Shown piece after piece: positions 25,575 to 38,700 of a stretch of DNA of 64,000 nucleotides. The stretch's first letter is position 1; each line of letters begins with the position of its first letter. The position numbers were made by a program, and so were the translations under genes. The notes beneath the pieces are model-generated. The model worked only from the letters and a program-made list of their open reading frames with translations. It was not told the DNA's origin and did not search any database. This stretch comes from Auanema rhodensis. Its lineage: Eukaryota; Nematoda; Chromadorea; Rhabditida; Rhabditidae. The DNA lies in NCBI GenBank assembly GCA_964057225.1, contig OZ059900.1:6892501-6956500 (forward strand), read 5' to 3'.

Positions 25575-26322
25575 GAGAGAGAGAGAAAGAAAGAGAAAAA
25601 AGGAGAGTGGGGGTAGTCCATTGATGTCTTTTGTGCTAATTGACTAATTGCATCGCTTAGACAGCCATCTACACGTGAATTGGTGTGACATGGCAAGCTA
25701 ACTGACAGCTTTTAACAGAGTACGTATGCTAGTACATTATGCTTTGACATATTTTAATAAATCGTAGATAATGTCAGATTGTAGTCCGTGCAGCTTTCTG
25801 CATGTATATAAAATATAAGAGACAATAGACAGCTGAAATTGTACTTTGAATGCCAGTGTGCCACCAAGCATGCAACATATATTTCCTACTTTTATGTATA
25901 TCTAACTATAAATTATATACTATATATTACATATAAATTTATGTTATTTCATTCGTTGACAGAATTTTTAATCAGATTCATAAGCCCATATGCTGTAGAA
26001 CTTTGCATCTATACTTTTGTCTTTATCTTCATCTTTCTGGCATATTATATAATAAAATCGTTAGAATTACCAAAAATGCTTATAATACGAATCTGACTTT
26101 TGTTTTCTATTCAAAAAAATCTTAGATGTTTCACCGATAAGACTAGATTAATTAACTTATTTCACGCCTCGTCATTCTTTTTTCTGAACACCATTGATCA
26201 AATTGAAACTCAGTGCTACATCTGTTATGTGTATTTCAACAGTTTTTTTTTAAATTTTCTTTGATTTCTCATATTTTTATATTTTAAGGTTGGTTTATTT
26301 GATTCATGATTAATGCAAGAAG
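23429..26322. other. Intergenic region with GA/CT-rich stretches and two doubtful small frames
   Basis: No firm gene. A 70-codon frame at 23739-23951 is polar with mixed composition but has no homology I recognise. A 51-codon frame at 25941-26096 would encode a short peptide with one strong hydrophobic segment. 24940-25620 is strongly purine- or pyrimidine-biased. Confidence 0.4.
25541..25608 (+). repeat. GA-rich microsatellite
   Basis: Nearly uninterrupted GAGAGA and AAAGAGA units, continuing purine-rich to about 25612. Confidence 0.85.
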
Positions 26323-29300
26323 ATGACTGTAAGTAATCCATTTGTTACGCTGTTCTCAAGCATTCCACATGTCAACTTTAATCTCAAATCTATTAGGAAC
26401 CTCTTCAACTTGGATTTGCGCGGCGAATATGTACAGGTACGAAAAATTGCCATACTGTGAAGTATGAAAATGCCGAAATCAAACTATTGCATAGTATTCT
26501 ATACTCAGCGTCTACGATTATCTTATAGTTCTCATGCAGGCCAAAAAAAGCCTTTCATTCATTAAAGGAATTCAAGACTCTTCTATTTTTGCTGCCCCAT
26601 TTTAAGCCAATAAGCCCAATAATAGCTTTTTGCATTTTCCATTCATTTTTTCGTCTTTAAAGCTCATTCTAATGGGTCTCATGCCGGCCCTCAATAGCGC
26701 TCATTACTAGAACAGAAGAGTCTTTGAAGATTTCATCCGCTCTTTGTTGATTTCGTTCTATTTTAAATGAAAGTGCCTTAGCCGATGAGAAGGAAAATCG
26801 AAAGCTAGGTCTTTCTCAGTGCATGAAGATATAAGATGTTGATGAGAAACGATGTTTCCATCTCTCGTTCTCTCCCCCCCTTCAGTGCTAATCTCACGCT
26901 ATCTAAAACCTTCTCATATTGACAACATCTCTAACTCTTAAGCTTTCTTCCATTTTCACTCTCAAGATGAAACGTTTGAGCGTTATATTTCAATCTCAAC
27001 AATAGATCTAGCAAAACGCGTATAGCTTCATCCATCCTCGTCTTCTCACTTCATCTTCATTCCTTACACGCTACACTCCGGTTACATAAACATCATACAG
27101 AATTGACATCCGCATTGAGCTATGATGTATTTTGCCTCAGTAAATTTGGCTGGTACACATGGCATTGCATGAAGAGAAGGTCACTTGAGATTTCCAAAGA
27201 GTTATAAATTGCATCAATATATTTCTATAGCGTTGTTCATGTCATAGGGTTAAGTAAAGTTTTGGTTCAGATATAATCCAACTAGTACTAACCAAGAAAG
27301 AAGTATTTTTCAAATTTAAAGCTTCAATATGAGGTTATAATAGTAAACTTTGAAATAATTCATCAAATATTGCGAGATATTGAAAAAAGTTGTTCATTTT
27401 CAATACTTTAGCACATTATTTATAAATAAATCAAAATATTCAAAAAATGAGAAACAATATAATAAATTTCAAAACAATTGCATTGAAATTTGAATTTGGG
27501 ATCATCCCAATAACATTGAATAACAAAAAAATATTTAGATGAGAAACAAATCTTTAATTCAGTAAATAACATATAAACAATTTTTTGAGTAATGTAAACA
27601 ACTGAAAATTGCAGAGTTTGGCTGTTTTGGCAATAGCCTGTATAACAATCAATGTTTTGCTTGTACTAACTATAGTAATAGCATGGATATGCCAATGCTG
27701 TTTAGCTGATCCGATAATTGTTAGAAACCGTAGTTCAGTTCGTCGAATGTCAACTGTATTGCTTATCTTCAGTGTTATAACATGGTTAGACAAATTAAAT
27801 GAATGGCTGATCTAATGAACTAATAATGTTTTCAGCTTTCTTCTAGGCTTCACGTTAATTGGAAATGAACAGGTTAATAGGGGAATTATAGCATCAGTTG
27901 ATAGTATGGTTGACGCTCATCGTCATATAAGCCTTGTCAAACGTGAAGTATGACATATAATATACCGAAATATGCTATCATTGTATTTTAGACACGTAGG
28001 CTTAACGATACTTGTCAAAATTCAACCGTTCATTTCAAAACACTTGTGAATTGGATGAATCGACAAACAAGAGAGTTGCAAAGGAATAATAAACCAATTA
28101 ATCAAACGGTTTATATTAATTATATAGTAAATATATTATAATTTGATATAATATTCAGCAACTTAACGAGGTTAATGTACTACTGAGTACATTATATAAA
28201 TATGTAGAACAAGCAATAGATGGTATTAATGGCATGCATGTGTATATAGAGGATGGAACAATGCTTGAAACATCAGCTAGATATGGTGCTCGAATTGAAA
28301 ATGAACGGTATATTCTTAATGTCATTAACATGTTTAATACTGTAATTTCAGATGGATGACTACACTTTTACTTTTGCTAATATGCCTTTCAGTATTGGTT
28401 ATTGGTGTTTTCGCATTCAGTCGAATATCAAAGCGGGCTATTGTCTTTTATGCCTCTTTAGGAATGGTAATATTCATACTTGTATGGATGCTCATTGCTG
28501 TTATTCTTCCATCAACAGTGGTATGCTAATGAAAACATTGCTTATTAATTACCATTTTGTGAAAGCTTTACATGAATATTTCAGGCTTTAAGCGATTTTT
28601 GTTTAAATGGACGGCAATTTATTCATGCACAAGTAACACAACCACTTTATGAACTACTTGATTATTATCGTACTTGTCCTGATGATGCAATGAAAAAAAC
28701 AACACCACGATTCCTATATCTGTCGCGGATAACAGATTTTATATTCAAAATGTTAAATTCAGCAATTGAAGCTAATTTTCTGTTACAAAAAATATATATA
28801 GACGATTTTACAGTTAGTGAGACTACAACCTGATTAACTCATATGTTTTTCTTAAACAGATCAATAACTTTTCTGCGGTAATTATTGAAGATGCTGCTAC
28901 GGCATTAAAGCATGTTGGATCAGTAGAAGTTCAGCTTGATTGTAATATTTTCAAACAAGATATTCAGCTTATGTATGAAGGAACTTGTAATCAAGCCATG
29001 TAAATAGATGATAAGATATCATTTCTACATATGTTTTGAATTAAGATTTGGAGTGGTAACAATGTGTCTTTCTATGTTATTGCTAGGAATTATTTTGTTT
29101 GGAATTTTGATGGTTGTACCCCGTACTTGGTACATATTTAGAAAATAGTAAGTTTTTGGTCATATTAAATGAATTAATATATAAATCAATTTTTAGCGAT
29201 ACTTTACCACGTTTACCATGTTTCAATAAAAAAGAAATATTAAAAACTGATCTCGACCATTTTTATCCTTCTCCAAATACAAACATGTTGCAAATGGAAT

Positions 29301-29455
29301 TAGATGATAATGTATTTAAATGTGAACCATGGTACTATTTCAGTTTCTTTTTATTTTGTATTTGTCTTTATATTAGCAATGGAATTGAAGACTGTACATC
29401 ACGTCATAGAAACTCTCGCTTAGATTCCATGATGGAATCAGCGATTCTAGGTTAA
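26323..29455 (+). CDS. ttyh-like: Tweety homologue, volume-regulated anion channel family (TTYH)
   Basis: Eleven exons sum to 504 residues: 26323-26436, 27615-27784, 27836-27947, 27992-28108, 28159-28307, 28352-28520, 28585-28812, 28860-28999, 29046-29147, 29197-29331 and 29377-29455. Five membrane segments lie at about 40-67, 84-106, 222-243, 248-272 and 401-426, the tweety topology. Family landmarks: SSIPHVNFNL near the N-terminus (tweety LPRADFQL), CQCC after TM1, LSDFC after TM4, the paired cysteines in DYYRTC, LDC and GTC, and VPRTW after TM5. Tweety proteins are plasma-membrane proteins linked to chloride and volume currents and to lipid transfer. Intron 1 is 1.18 kb; the rest are about 45-65 bp. 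The first exon is supported by homology and by phase. The C-terminal 78 residues are variable and lack the acidic DYDD motif seen in vertebrates. Confidence 0.88.
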
Positions 29456-30158
29456 TCAGGTAAAATATATTGCTGAAACATGGATAATAACTAATTTTCT
29501 ATTTTTCAGCATTGTTAGCTCTGTGGTATCATCACCTTAGGATTTAGTTTTATTATTAGAGCTCAAAGAAGAATAATAAGCATAATAACTTGGGAGAATG
29601 TAATAATTCTTACAGTAAAATAATTGAAATAATCTTTAATATGCATTTCTTCTTACTTTTTTTCAAATTTCTTACTTTATTCTCAAGCTACTAGTTAAGA
29701 AGAAATGCACTAGATTTATTGATTTATCAGTTAGATGTTCATTTTGGTGTACTTTGGATCAATGATCAATATTTTACTAGTAGTAGTTTGATAATGAGTA
29801 AATTATATATAAAACACAAAAACATGCCTTGAAAAGTACATTATAGTTATATTAGTATTTATATTTTCAACATGTTTCACCTTTAAATAATCACTTTTCA
29901 CTGAGCGATCTTAATTCCAACAAAAAAATTCGTTGTAAAATGAGAAAAAGGTGAATCCTGTTCTCAATATAAGATGAAAATAATTTTTCATTCAAAATGT
30001 ATTCATTTACTTACACTATTTCTATTTCTTCATTGAATATGTTATGTATTATCAATTTTTTTAAAATTTTCATTTTATAATAATTCCAATACAAATGTTT
30101 CAATTTGAAATATATATTATCATACAGAATTATTTGACTATAATAATATTTTCGCATT
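29456..30158. other. Convergent intergenic region
   Basis: AT-rich spacer between the ends of the tweety-like and glutaredoxin genes. It presumably carries both 3' untranslated regions; nothing else was seen. Confidence 0.4.
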
Positions 30159-30977
30159 TTAAACAAAATTTCCGTCTTCCAACATAGGTAGTAGTTTGCC
30201 GTCATCATCCATAGCCTTGATTTCATCATGACCGCCAACAAACTTTCCAGCAATGTATAATTGTGGAACAGTTGAACGGCCTGATAATGTTTTAAGGAAG
30301 CTCTGAAATGTGACTATTAGATGTAAAAAGTTTTTCTCTGTCATAAGATCTGTTTGAAATCTGATAAACTAATGATTGTCAATATATGTTTTTAAAACTT
30401 TTTTTACTTTTTTTCATTTTTTACTAACTATTAACTGAATGTAATTTATAATTAATTTTAAGATAAAAAAGTGCTTTTAAATAATTTTCTTCTGCAATCT
30501 TATGAACCTTAGTACATACCTGAATTTCTCGCATGTTCTCAACCATATTCAATTCCACAATTTTTAGATCTTTGATCTCAAATTTTGATAAGATACGTCT
30601 CAATTTAATGCTGTAGGGACAATACGTTTTACTATATAGCATTACCTAGAAAAAATTGATTTGTGCAATGTCAAATAAAGTCGGAGATATCATTTTCTGA
30701 TAACAACAACTTTTTTTATAGATCATATCAATGAGATTTCAGTTTTTTTTTAGAATTCTTTGTGGAAATCGAAAGGTGAAAAAGCATATAATAATAAGTA
30801 ATAATCATTACCGAATGAGTACGGAGATCAGATATCACGCCATTGATCGATTCTTCTTGTGTTAAGTGCTTTGTTGGAGTAGAAGACTGAAAGAAGTTTT
30901 AGAATACTTTGTGAGAAACGTTTACTTACCAAAACAATGGTAACCAAACATAGAGCCAAAACAATGATTATTCTCAT
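30159..30977 (-). CDS. Secreted glutaredoxin with CPYS active site
   Basis: Four exons, 30930-30977, 30812-30886, 30520-30645 and 30159-30302, sum to 130 residues with all joins in phase 0. Residues 1-16 (MRIIIVLALCLVTIVL) look like a signal peptide and are encoded exactly by exon 1. The thioredoxin-fold core has VMLYSKTYCPYSIKLRRIL with the redox motif at about residues 50-53, the cis-proline TVPQ motif at 94-97, and GKFVGGHDEI, which binds glutathione in the family. Glutaredoxins reduce disulfides or mixed glutathione disulfides. CPYS lacks the second cysteine of the usual CPYC, so a monothiol mechanism is expected. The signal peptide points to the secretory pathway. The gene is convergent with the tweety-like gene and divergent from SBF. 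Confidence 0.87.
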
Positions 30978-32732
30978 TTTGCTGCTATTGTTGAATAAAG
31001 ATACAATCTGAAGAAAATATGAATACTTATCAATGAATTCCTTTTACAATCATATTTATAGCTTTGAAAATATAAAAAAAGTAGAATATAAAGCAAATCA
31101 AATCATTCGAAGATGAGAAACATTGATACGTTTTATCACATTCATATATTACATCTATGACATAAAATGCAAATGTCAGGTGTGGTTTTAAGTTTCTAAT
31201 CGAAAAGCTATAAGCAAACAGATAGATTACGAATATCAACTGCACTAATATATTAATATAATATGATAATATTATAATATTGTAAAAGAATAGGTCATAT
31301 AAATTAATTGATTTTATAGCTCGAGCTATATTTTGAAAGAAAATTAGAAATTATCATGGCGTTAGAGATCCTTTAGAGCGCAGAAAGATATGAAAATGTA
31401 ATTTTCGCGCAAAAAAGACGCATCTTATTCCATAACATACACACACAACATCTCTACTCATACAAACAAATGTAAAGTTCTTCATTGACGCTAGAATGGT
31501 ATATTGGAGTGTAAGTCAGTCATGGTCATGGTCACTCTTGCCCATCATTCGTATCATTGTATCTCAGTTTCTTTTCTATTTTCTTTATCTAGCCCATTGT
31601 TTTATTTTCCTTCTATCACACTTATATTAATTCTTTTCCTTATCTTTTTTCTTTCTTCTCTGGCAGTTCTCGCCTGTCTCTTTGTTTGAAGCATAATCTT
31701 GATGGTTCTCTAACAACTGTCTAATCTTTCAAACTACATCTAATATGTTCTCGATTTCTTCTAGTTAGTCTTGTTCAATGTTGACTTTTTCTCTTTTTCT
31801 CTCCAAACTCTTTATTTCATTAGGATTCAGTAAAAATTGTTCATTCATTATTGCATGACTAACTAAACATTTAACATTGTTCATTTGATACAATCAAGGC
31901 AATATTTTTGATATCAATTGAACAGTTTCAAAAGATCAAAAGATATGATCAATTTCAATTAACTTAAATAATATTTGTATAAACAACATAAACTGTTTAA
32001 ATTGAGAACAAATTGTGAAACATTATCCATAAACAACATCGCTCGTGATATTTCCAATATAATAACATTCAAATATGTATTAAATTAAATTTAGCAGAAG
32101 TACTGAACACTGCCTGAAATGTAATGTTTAATAGAGTTTTATCAGCTTTATTTTCAAATCAAGCATCTACAGTGTTTATCAATCCAATTGGACAATCAAA
32201 AAACTCAAATGATAATTGACAATAGTTTTAGAAAAACACTATTCAAGTAGAGTCTAAAATTTTTTACTGTTAAATTGCCTCTTTTTTAAGAAATTTTTTT
32301 CAAATCTTCATATTCACGTGAAAGTCCTGTTTGTCATCATCATTTAATCCATTAACAAAGTTAATTTGTTCATGCGCAGTCACGAAGAAAGCGATATTGA
32401 CAGGTCTTGTTTCGCCAATGCGGAACAGAATCAAAATAAATTTTCTGGTTTTTCTTGGATTTGTCAATCATTGTTAAAATGATCTAACTGCTTTCTTCCA
32501 TTTGTTTGATAATTCCATTAAGTTGACAACAATGTCAATGTTTGAACTTTGCCCTATTGCGAATCTGCCCCAATGCTAATGTTTTTTTTAATCCGCGAAA
32601 ACACCGAATAATGTGATAATTTTCAATGAGTCATTCTAATTAATTGCTTTTCTTTATATTTTTCCGATAGTTATGATTTATGTCTTAAATATAATTTTTT
32701 CAACATAGGTGTTAGACTGGGCTAGCTTATCA
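30978..32732. other. Divergent intergenic region between glutaredoxin and SBF genes
   Basis: AT-rich, with a CT-biased patch at 31540-31810. It should hold both promoters, but I see no clear core elements. The hydrophobic frames here are composition artefacts. Confidence 0.35.
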
Positions 32733-35700
32733 ATGGCTGGTCCAAAAAATGGTAAGACTGTGCCTAGATTAGCTGATTATTTTGCCATTTTGACGTTAGA
32801 TGAAACACAAATACGTTTGTTTAATATTTTATCAATTTAATTCCTAATAATGGTATTATAGGACATGGAACTAGTAGTGGTATAACCAAACAACGATTCC
32901 CTAACCAAGATTGGGAAGATGTGCCTCTTCCTCAAAATATCCAGATGGTAATTTTCAAAACCTGTTATCTATTATTTTTTGTTTTAGTTTTGTATGCCGC
33001 AAGGATGGAATATTATAGCTGAAAAGAAAGATCCAGTATTTTTTGTTGCAACATTAACAGATTTGGCTGGAGCTCACCAGTATATATTCTGTTTACAGGC
33101 ATCTATTTCATATTAATAAAGTTATAACATTTTTTTAGACATTTGAACAGTGGGACCCACCTCTAGATGGAGATGAAGATCGTATGTGTAACAGTGAAAT
33201 ATTCAGTGTATACAAACCAACTGTTTTCGTTTTCATTTCCAGTTATCCTTTTGTTGAACTGTTCAGAGTAAATTTTTTTTACATTTTCTATTTAAATGTT
33301 ATTGTTTTAGGTTTGTATGAATATGATATTCAATTCTATCAAATTAGGTGATGGACAAGCAGCTAAATTTATAGCTACAATTATAGGAAATGTGAAATTG
33401 CATAATGGGTCTGTGCAACTTTTGTTTCCAAAACTAGTATTGTTTAAGGCCTCAATCATTTCGATTTGGAGAAGAAACTCTTACTGTTCGCGCCCCTCTC
33501 CAACATACTATTCCAATGACAAGTTCTAAAGTGTGGTCTCTTGTTCGCAATCTCGGTAGAACTTTCCAAACCAACTTGCATAGAAATCTTAATGTTTTCA
33601 GGATCGATACATAATCTACTTTTACTATTCCGATGTGTTCTCTCGGAGCAAAATCTTATTTTTCATAGTTCTTCCCTTAACCGTTTATTTGATGCTTCAT
33701 ATGCCTTAAGAGCCATAATATATCCGCTGGAGTTTGTGTAATTTCTTTTCTAAAATATAATTGAAGAAAAGTTTGGATATTCAGACATACATTAGTCTCG
33801 ATTTTACCCGAGCCACTACTCGATTACTTAGGTAGTCCAACGCCATACATGATGGGTATATTAACGTCTTCACTGCCAAAGGTATCATAATATTTATACA
33901 ATATATATACATATATTATATGTCTACAGATACCCACAGTGGAATGCATTTTGGTTGATTTAGATTTAGGAGAAATTAAAGTTTCATCTGAAGTGCATAT
34001 CCCAGAAATTCCACAGCCATATGCAGATCGGCTTATTAAGCGTTTACAATATGTCTTAAATGCTGACCTGTCAGCTGAAGACAATGCCATTCCTCCACCT
34101 ATAACTCCCATGGAAGAAAGTTTTGTACAGGTGAGCTTTATTTTAGTTCTAATATCATGTAAAATGTTCTCAGGATAAAAAAATAAGAGCTTGTTTTTTA
34201 TCATTCTTTGTCGAGCTTTTTCATGGTTATCGAATGTGTTTGGAATTGGTCCGTTTGTATGAAAGCCCTTATATAGTGTTTCACCAAGCTGCCTTTATGG
34301 GTATGAGGTATAGATATATGTACATATTTTCAAATCTTATTGAAATAATGTTCAGAAAAATCTCAGACTCCTTCACTAAGCAAGTTTTGAACAGTCAAAT
34401 GTTTCAGTTGTTTATAACTACTAGGGGTATTCCTTTTAGAGAATCTGATTATTTCGATGATGTAATTCTTTTTTTCATAACTTGTTTCCGTTTTATTTCT
34501 TATTTTAGATTATATCAAAGCCTTTAAGAAAAAATAGCGTATTACAAGATTATCATATAACTGATGATATTACAAGCATATCTGAGTTTTTAGCTAATAA
34601 TGTAAACCATACTGTTTGAATGAAATAGAAACGGTTCACTAATGTTTCAGGAGAAACAGCCACATATCGTTAGCCCTCTATATTGGAGACCAAAGGCTCA
34701 TCAAACAGAGCAATATTTGATGAAAACTAATGATTTAGTATTGGATCAAGTAGAGGTTTGTTATTTAATTGTGAAAATTAAATTAGCTTTTATTTACAGT
34801 TAGACAGTTTGATAGGAATTATGAACTCCTCGAGTGAAATTAGTCCTATTACTACTATGTCAAAAGTTGTTCCGGAAGCAGATTCTTACTTATATGAGGA
34901 TCATAAGCCTGTTAATAGTAGAAGATTACAAGTATGCTTTACTGACGTGGATAAATTTCATCTCTACTTGTTAAGGTACTCGAGAAATGCATTGAAGCTA
35001 TTTTTGACAAGCGTCTAGTAGAAGCTAGAAAGGTTTGCTATTATTTGCGTGCATTTGCTAATCCAATATTTTAGATGATGTCTGCTGTAGAATTATCTTT
35101 AAAACTAGTTGAAGCGCGGGTTTTTTTATGTCGCACTTTAAGCAAAGCAGCTGTTCCAGTTAGTAAGGCAACTCTTACATCTCCTCAGTTTGAACTTGTT
35201 GTGCGATTGTTGAATTTTGCGCTAGACGTAAATTGAGTTATTATTCAATACCTATATTTTTTATTTTAGCACGAGACTACAGATGATGAGCATGGAATTG
35301 CTTATGCTTGCATTCATTTAAGTAATATCTACTGCAGAGTGAGAATAGAAGTTATGCTTATTTCAAGTTTTGAAAACGTTGTTAAGGTCTTATCTCAAGG
35401 AGTATTTCAATTTGTATACAGTTGCATTCAAAACCATGCCGTCTGGAAAAGTCATAGATTTTGGGAATCTTCATTTTTTCATGATGTTCATCTCCTTGTG
35501 AAAAAACACTATTTTGCCGATCGAACACCTACAAACTGTAATTTAGCAGGAAATGTGCGTTTATATTAAGATAAAATAAAGTAACATTTTTATTAAGAGT
35601 CGAAGAGATTTATGGAATCTTGGTGAAGAGCCTAATAGTATGAGAATTGCCGCAGAGAGACTGAAAGCTAGTTACAATGAAGTAATTGCTAAGGATGATT

Positions 35701-38700
35701 ACAAAATGGTTTTATAAGTTTGATTTAGAAATTTTGTTTAATTTGTAAAGTTTAGGAGGAGCAAATTCTGTTCGGTCAAGCTAAGCATTATATCAATCTG
35801 ATGATTTATCTTCGTGTTCCGTTGGATATTATGAGTAATGAGTTTCAAGATAATGAAAAGTTTGACTCGGAATCTATTAAAGCTTCATCCGCTAGGGAAA
35901 GGGTTTTGAAGAGTTTTTTGCTCAAAGTTTTATTTCAAAGTTTCAGTCTCTATCTCATACAGACGGAGATGATGCTGTTGAAACATTATCTGACATAGAG
36001 CGTAAGAATTTCCTAGAAACTGTAAGTTAACTGGAAATATTGTATTTAAAGAAATTACGTTTTAGCTTGTTAATTGGATATCAAGAATGATGTATGGAAT
36101 GTGTTCTTCTGCTGGAATGGATACTATTCTCATGAATCGTTTAATTGAAGATGTACAGCATTTCAGTGCAATTCACATGGAAACTATTGAATTGGTACAT
36201 TTGGAAAGTAAAAAGCTTGTACCTATCAGTAAGGTATTGATACTGACTAGTAATTGTTAGGTTCATGTGTATAATTTTTGTTTAGCCATCTTTGATGAGA
36301 CCTTTATTACTATCTCCACATGAAAAAATTATCATCGATGGTTTGAGATCAGTTTTATTGGAAAGTAGTAGCCCATCGTCACCTGACTTGTCGTCTGTTA
36401 TTCTACCAGCAGAGGGAGCATTATATTTGACTAATTATCGCATAATATTCAAAGGCAAACCGATTAGTTCAAATGGTAGCATTTTAGGTTTTTAAGCATC
36501 ATCATTATCTTTTTATTAGTTGCCGAGAAAGTCATTGTAAGCATTCCTATTATGTCTCTTATCAAGAAAAAAGCGTTATCGGATCATTTGTTTAACCAAA
36601 TTTTGGTCAAAGTACCATTGAAGGTGGGACTTGTGATCATAATATTGCACACTTTTCGATCTTTTCTGCAGAATACGCAAGGATTCCATTCAGCATTTCA
36701 TCTAAGAACAGTTTCATTTCAACCATTCTATTGCTGTTTTGATGAAGAAGTCTGAAATAATACAGAGAAAGAATTGACAATTTTTTATTTTAGGTTAGCA
36801 GTTTACAAGTGGAGAACTACTGGAAAAAACTGACTTCAGTCAGATGGCCTGTTAGTATCCCTCAGTCACTGTATGCATATTCATCGGAACAGTTTGTTCA
36901 TCAAGATACAACTAGTTTGATTGTAAAATCAAGTTCTAAGTTTCCAACCATCAGAGATCTTAAAAATAGTTTGAATAAGCCTGCTAAAGGTGAGATATTA
37001 GTGTCAATTCATTGAGAACTGAATTATTATGAAATTTATTCAGGAAATACAGTTCTTCATCGTACCTTGGATGGATCAAAGTGGTCCCCTTTGAATCGTC
37101 CAAGCAAATCACGAATCTCATTTGTAGACAATGATGGTACATTAACAAATGATAAATCAGGTATATATGCATGCTCCCCCAAACTAACCAATCGTGTGCC
37201 TCTTTTCCTTAACAGATTATTTATCCTATTGGAGTATAGATCCATGTCGCCCTTATATCAAAGATTATGATCGCTTGAAGGAAAGAAACAAGATTCGTTC
37301 TTCATTTGCAAACAATCACTACGATTTAGCAAAGACGTAAGAAACATTTACCTTTTTCTATGTTGAAATATTTGGCTGACTCTAGATTTCCATCTTGTGT
37401 ATTAGTTCCATCAGCTATAAGTGATGATCTATTACTGAAAATCTGTAAAGGATACAAACATGGAAGATTCCCTGTTATTACATGGGTTAACCCAACGGGA
37501 TGTCTATTACTTCGAGGCAGTTCATTTACCGGCACGAATGTTATGACAAAGATCAAAAAACAAGCTAGTATGCTTCATCGCACTGATTCTGCTGCAAGTT
37601 TTGCTTCCACAAATCGTATGCATTCTTTACTCAGCAAGGAAGATCTTGAGTCCACTTCTTCAATGACATACCAGGTAAAAATCTTGTAGAGATCATAATT
37701 AACCTAGACTTTCAGCTTCAATACTTTAATCGTATTGTCGACATGACTAGTGACGACCAGCTTAAATTTAACAACAGCTTATCAAGCTTCTCTGATAGTT
37801 TATTGAGCCTAGTCTCTACTGAAATTGCCAGTCAAGGTTAAAAAATCAATAGTGTTGCAGTCAATGACACTCAAATTATTTCAGGTTATCCAGCAACTCC
37901 TAATCTGAATGAAAAAAGAAGCACAAGTTCAGATATGAAAAACAATTTTATTAGAAGTAGTACAAGAGCAAGCAACTTATGTATGATTTTATTAATTTTC
38001 CTTTTTGAAATTTAATATATAGTGACATCTTTGGGCACGAAAAGTAATATTCAAATTGATAAGTGTTCAATCAAAGAAGGTAGTGTAAAATCTGCTCATT
38101 GTTCACGAAGAAAGTTATATCTTCTTGTAGACAAAGCTAATTACAAGGTGAGCTTTGATGAAAAAACAAATTAATACGTGCATACGTTTCCAGATGCTTG
38201 ATGCTAATGAAGAAATAGAAGTTGTTTTGGTTAATTATCCCACGACAACTGATCTTAAAAATGTTTTCAAAAAGTTGTGTCGAACACTTCACCCAAGTGT
38301 CACAATTCAAACTTCTTTCATTTCCATGTTCAGTGATTCAGGATGGCTACAGATGGTAAGATGCAAATTTATAATCCTGATATCTTTCATTACATTCAGA
38401 TACAAGATATTTTACTTTTATCTTCCTCAATCACATCTCTAATGAATACTTTTCATTCTTCGGTATCTTATTCCTTTTTAAGTAAAGTAAGTAAAAATTT
38501 ATAGGTTGCTATTTGTATTGAAGAAGGCTGGGATGCGACTTGTCAGTTGTCCTCTCTTGTACAAATTTGTTCTGATCCATTTTATCGAACTATTGAAGGA
38601 TTTGGAGTAAGATAATCTTTGTTCGTTTTGCATTTCATTTTAAAATTTTCAGATTCTGGTTGAAAAAGAATGGTTAGCTTTTGGTCATCGTTTCTCCTAC

